A stretch of DNA of 13,166 nt. It comes from Actinomycetota bacterium (lineage in GTDB: Bacteria; Actinomycetota; Thermoleophilia; Gaiellales; Gaiellaceae). The notes beneath the pieces were generated by a model that saw nothing but the letters and a program-made list of their open reading frames with translations, was not told the DNA's origin and ran no database searches. Below are positions 12,411 through 13,166 of this stretch, in pieces; within the stretch, counting starts at the first letter, position 1; every line of letters starts with the position of its first letter. Location of the stretch: assembly GCA_020029625.1 (NCBI GenBank), contig JAIBJP010000033.1, positions 1-13,166 of the forward strand, read 5' to 3'. Made by a program: the position numbers and the translations under genes.

Positions 12411-13166
12411 TTAGGGGGAGGCGAAGATTTCGGCTCCGCAGCCGAAGACCAGCGCGGCCCGGACCTCGCCGTCGGTCACGCCGGCCAGCGCGGGGTGGCC
12501 GAGGTCGACCTCGATCGACGGCCACTGCGTGAGGCCCAGAGCGGCGGCCCCCTCCGCGGAGCCGATCCACAGCAGCTCTTCCGGCGGGATCACGTTGCGC
12601 CGCAAGGCCTGGCGGCGCGCCGTTCCCTCCAGCTCCCGTAGCTCCTCGAGCGGATCGATGCGGACGTTCGAATCCGAGCCGATGCAGAGCGGAATCCCCC
12701 GCGAGCGGAGGCGCTCGACCGGGACGAACCCGTCGCCGAGGTTGGCCTCCGTCGTGGGGCAGACACAGACGCGCGCTCCGGCTTCCGCGAGGAGATCGAG
12801 CTCATGATCGTCGGCGTGCGTCGCGTGCACGATCGTGGTCCGAGGCCCGAGACAGCCCGCGCCCGCGAGGAGCTCGATCGGCCGGACACCGTGCTCGGCG
12901 AGGCACTCCTCGATCTCGCGCGGCTGCTCGTCGGCGTGCACGTGGAGGACGAGGCTCTCGCGCTCGGCGAAGCGGCCGATCTCCTCCAGCCAGTCGGGCG
13001 GACAGGCGCGCACGGAGTGGGGCGCAAGCCCGACCCGGATGCCGGCGGCGGCGAGCTCCTCTACTTGCGCGAGGTACTCGGAGACCGAGTGCTGGCGGAA
13101 GCGGTCGATTCCACCGCGTGCGTAGGCAGCGTAAAGGAGGACGAGCTCGACGGCGGCTGCTCGGGC
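12411..13166 (-). CDS. hutF: Formimidoylglutamate deiminase, 5' end cut by the window edge
   Basis: Amidohydrolase of histidine degradation: converts N-formimidoyl-L-glutamate to N-formyl-L-glutamate and ammonia, in the cytoplasm. The last 251 residues are present; roughly the first 200, with the N-terminal HxH metal ligands, lie beyond 13166. Numbered from the edge, visible landmarks are GLAPHSVRACPPDW (about 46-59), HVHADEQ (75-81), HATHAD (114-119), CPTTEANLGDG (136-146) and GSDSNVRIDPLEELR (163-177). These match HutF, and the His and Asp metal ligands are retained. The frame is open to the window end, so the GTG at 13013 is internal. No other hut gene is visible here. It is followed on the same strand by the M23 gene after 42 bases. 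Confidence 0.93.
   Translation of the reverse strand, partial: ARAAAVELVLLYAAYARGGIDRFRQHSVSEYLAQVEELAAAGIRVGLAPHSVRACPPDWLEEIGRFAERESLVLHVHADEQPREIEECLAEHGVRPIELLAGAGCLGPRTTIVHATHADDHELDLLAEAGARVCVCPTTEANLGDGFVPVERLRSRGIPLCIGSDSNVRIDPLEELRELEGTARRQALRRNVIPPEELLWIGSAEGAAALGLTQWPSIEVDLGHPALAGVTDGEVRAALVFGCGAEIFASP

Noticed and set aside
11473..12570. 365-codon minus-strand frame over the M23 gene
   Set aside because: Arg/Pro-rich shadow. The frame one step away carries signal peptide, binding domains and M23 zinc ligands.
1..13166. CRISPR array, insertion sequence or transposase, defence genes
   Set aside because: No regularly spaced direct repeats, no transposase or integrase motifs and no defence-type domains were seen on either strand.

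Overview
The window is a high-GC bacterial chromosome segment. Gene content suggests Actinomycetota, probably class Thermoleophilia (Gaiellales/Solirubrobacterales-like). That placement is an inference from protein flavour: a bacterial-type ProS with an editing domain, a Tat-less sulfite-oxidase-like protein, a GH15 trehalase/glucoamylase, a double peptidoglycan-binding M23 peptidase and HutF. No rRNA or other marker gene confirms it.

Left part (1-2144): the 3' nine-tenths of prolyl-tRNA synthetase (proS, start lies off the window), a 99-aa HTH regulator whose Shine-Dalgarno sits in an inverted repeat, and an intact tRNA-Pro(GGG). Middle part (2145-5680): mostly unrecognised genes. They comprise a three-gene envelope operon (secreted protein, anchored protein, small three-TM protein), a minus-strand 130-154 aa protein, a small one-TM ORF and a minus-strand protein of unknown type. 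This block is bounded on the left by tRNA-Pro(GGG) and on the right by a same-orientation 3' half of a tRNA-Pro gene (UGG anticodon loop), which is the layout expected of an old tRNA-targeted insertion or island. No integrase is visible.

Centre (5709-8585): a small ABM-fold protein coupled to a molybdopterin (sulfite-oxidase family) enzyme, then a cluster of very small membrane ORFs of 50, 40 and 22 aa. The 50-aa one has a Cys/His motif. A strong hairpin terminator follows, then a structured gene-free stretch ending in a second terminator-like hairpin, then a minus-strand coiled-coil protein.

Right part (8586-13166): a plus-strand operon of GH15 trehalase/glucoamylase, a 61-aa protein and proC, overlapping tail to tail with a minus-strand pair, hutF (5' end off the window) followed by a secreted M23 peptidase. 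The M23 gene has an in-frame TGA at codon 50, separating its signal peptide from the catalytic domain. Proline runs through the window (charging enzyme, tRNA, biosynthesis), but the genes are not one operon.

The observations I rate highest are the tRNA-Pro remnant bounding the unknown block, the nonsense codon in the M23 gene, the micro-membrane proteins and the envelope operon. I see no CRISPR array, transposase or defence system.
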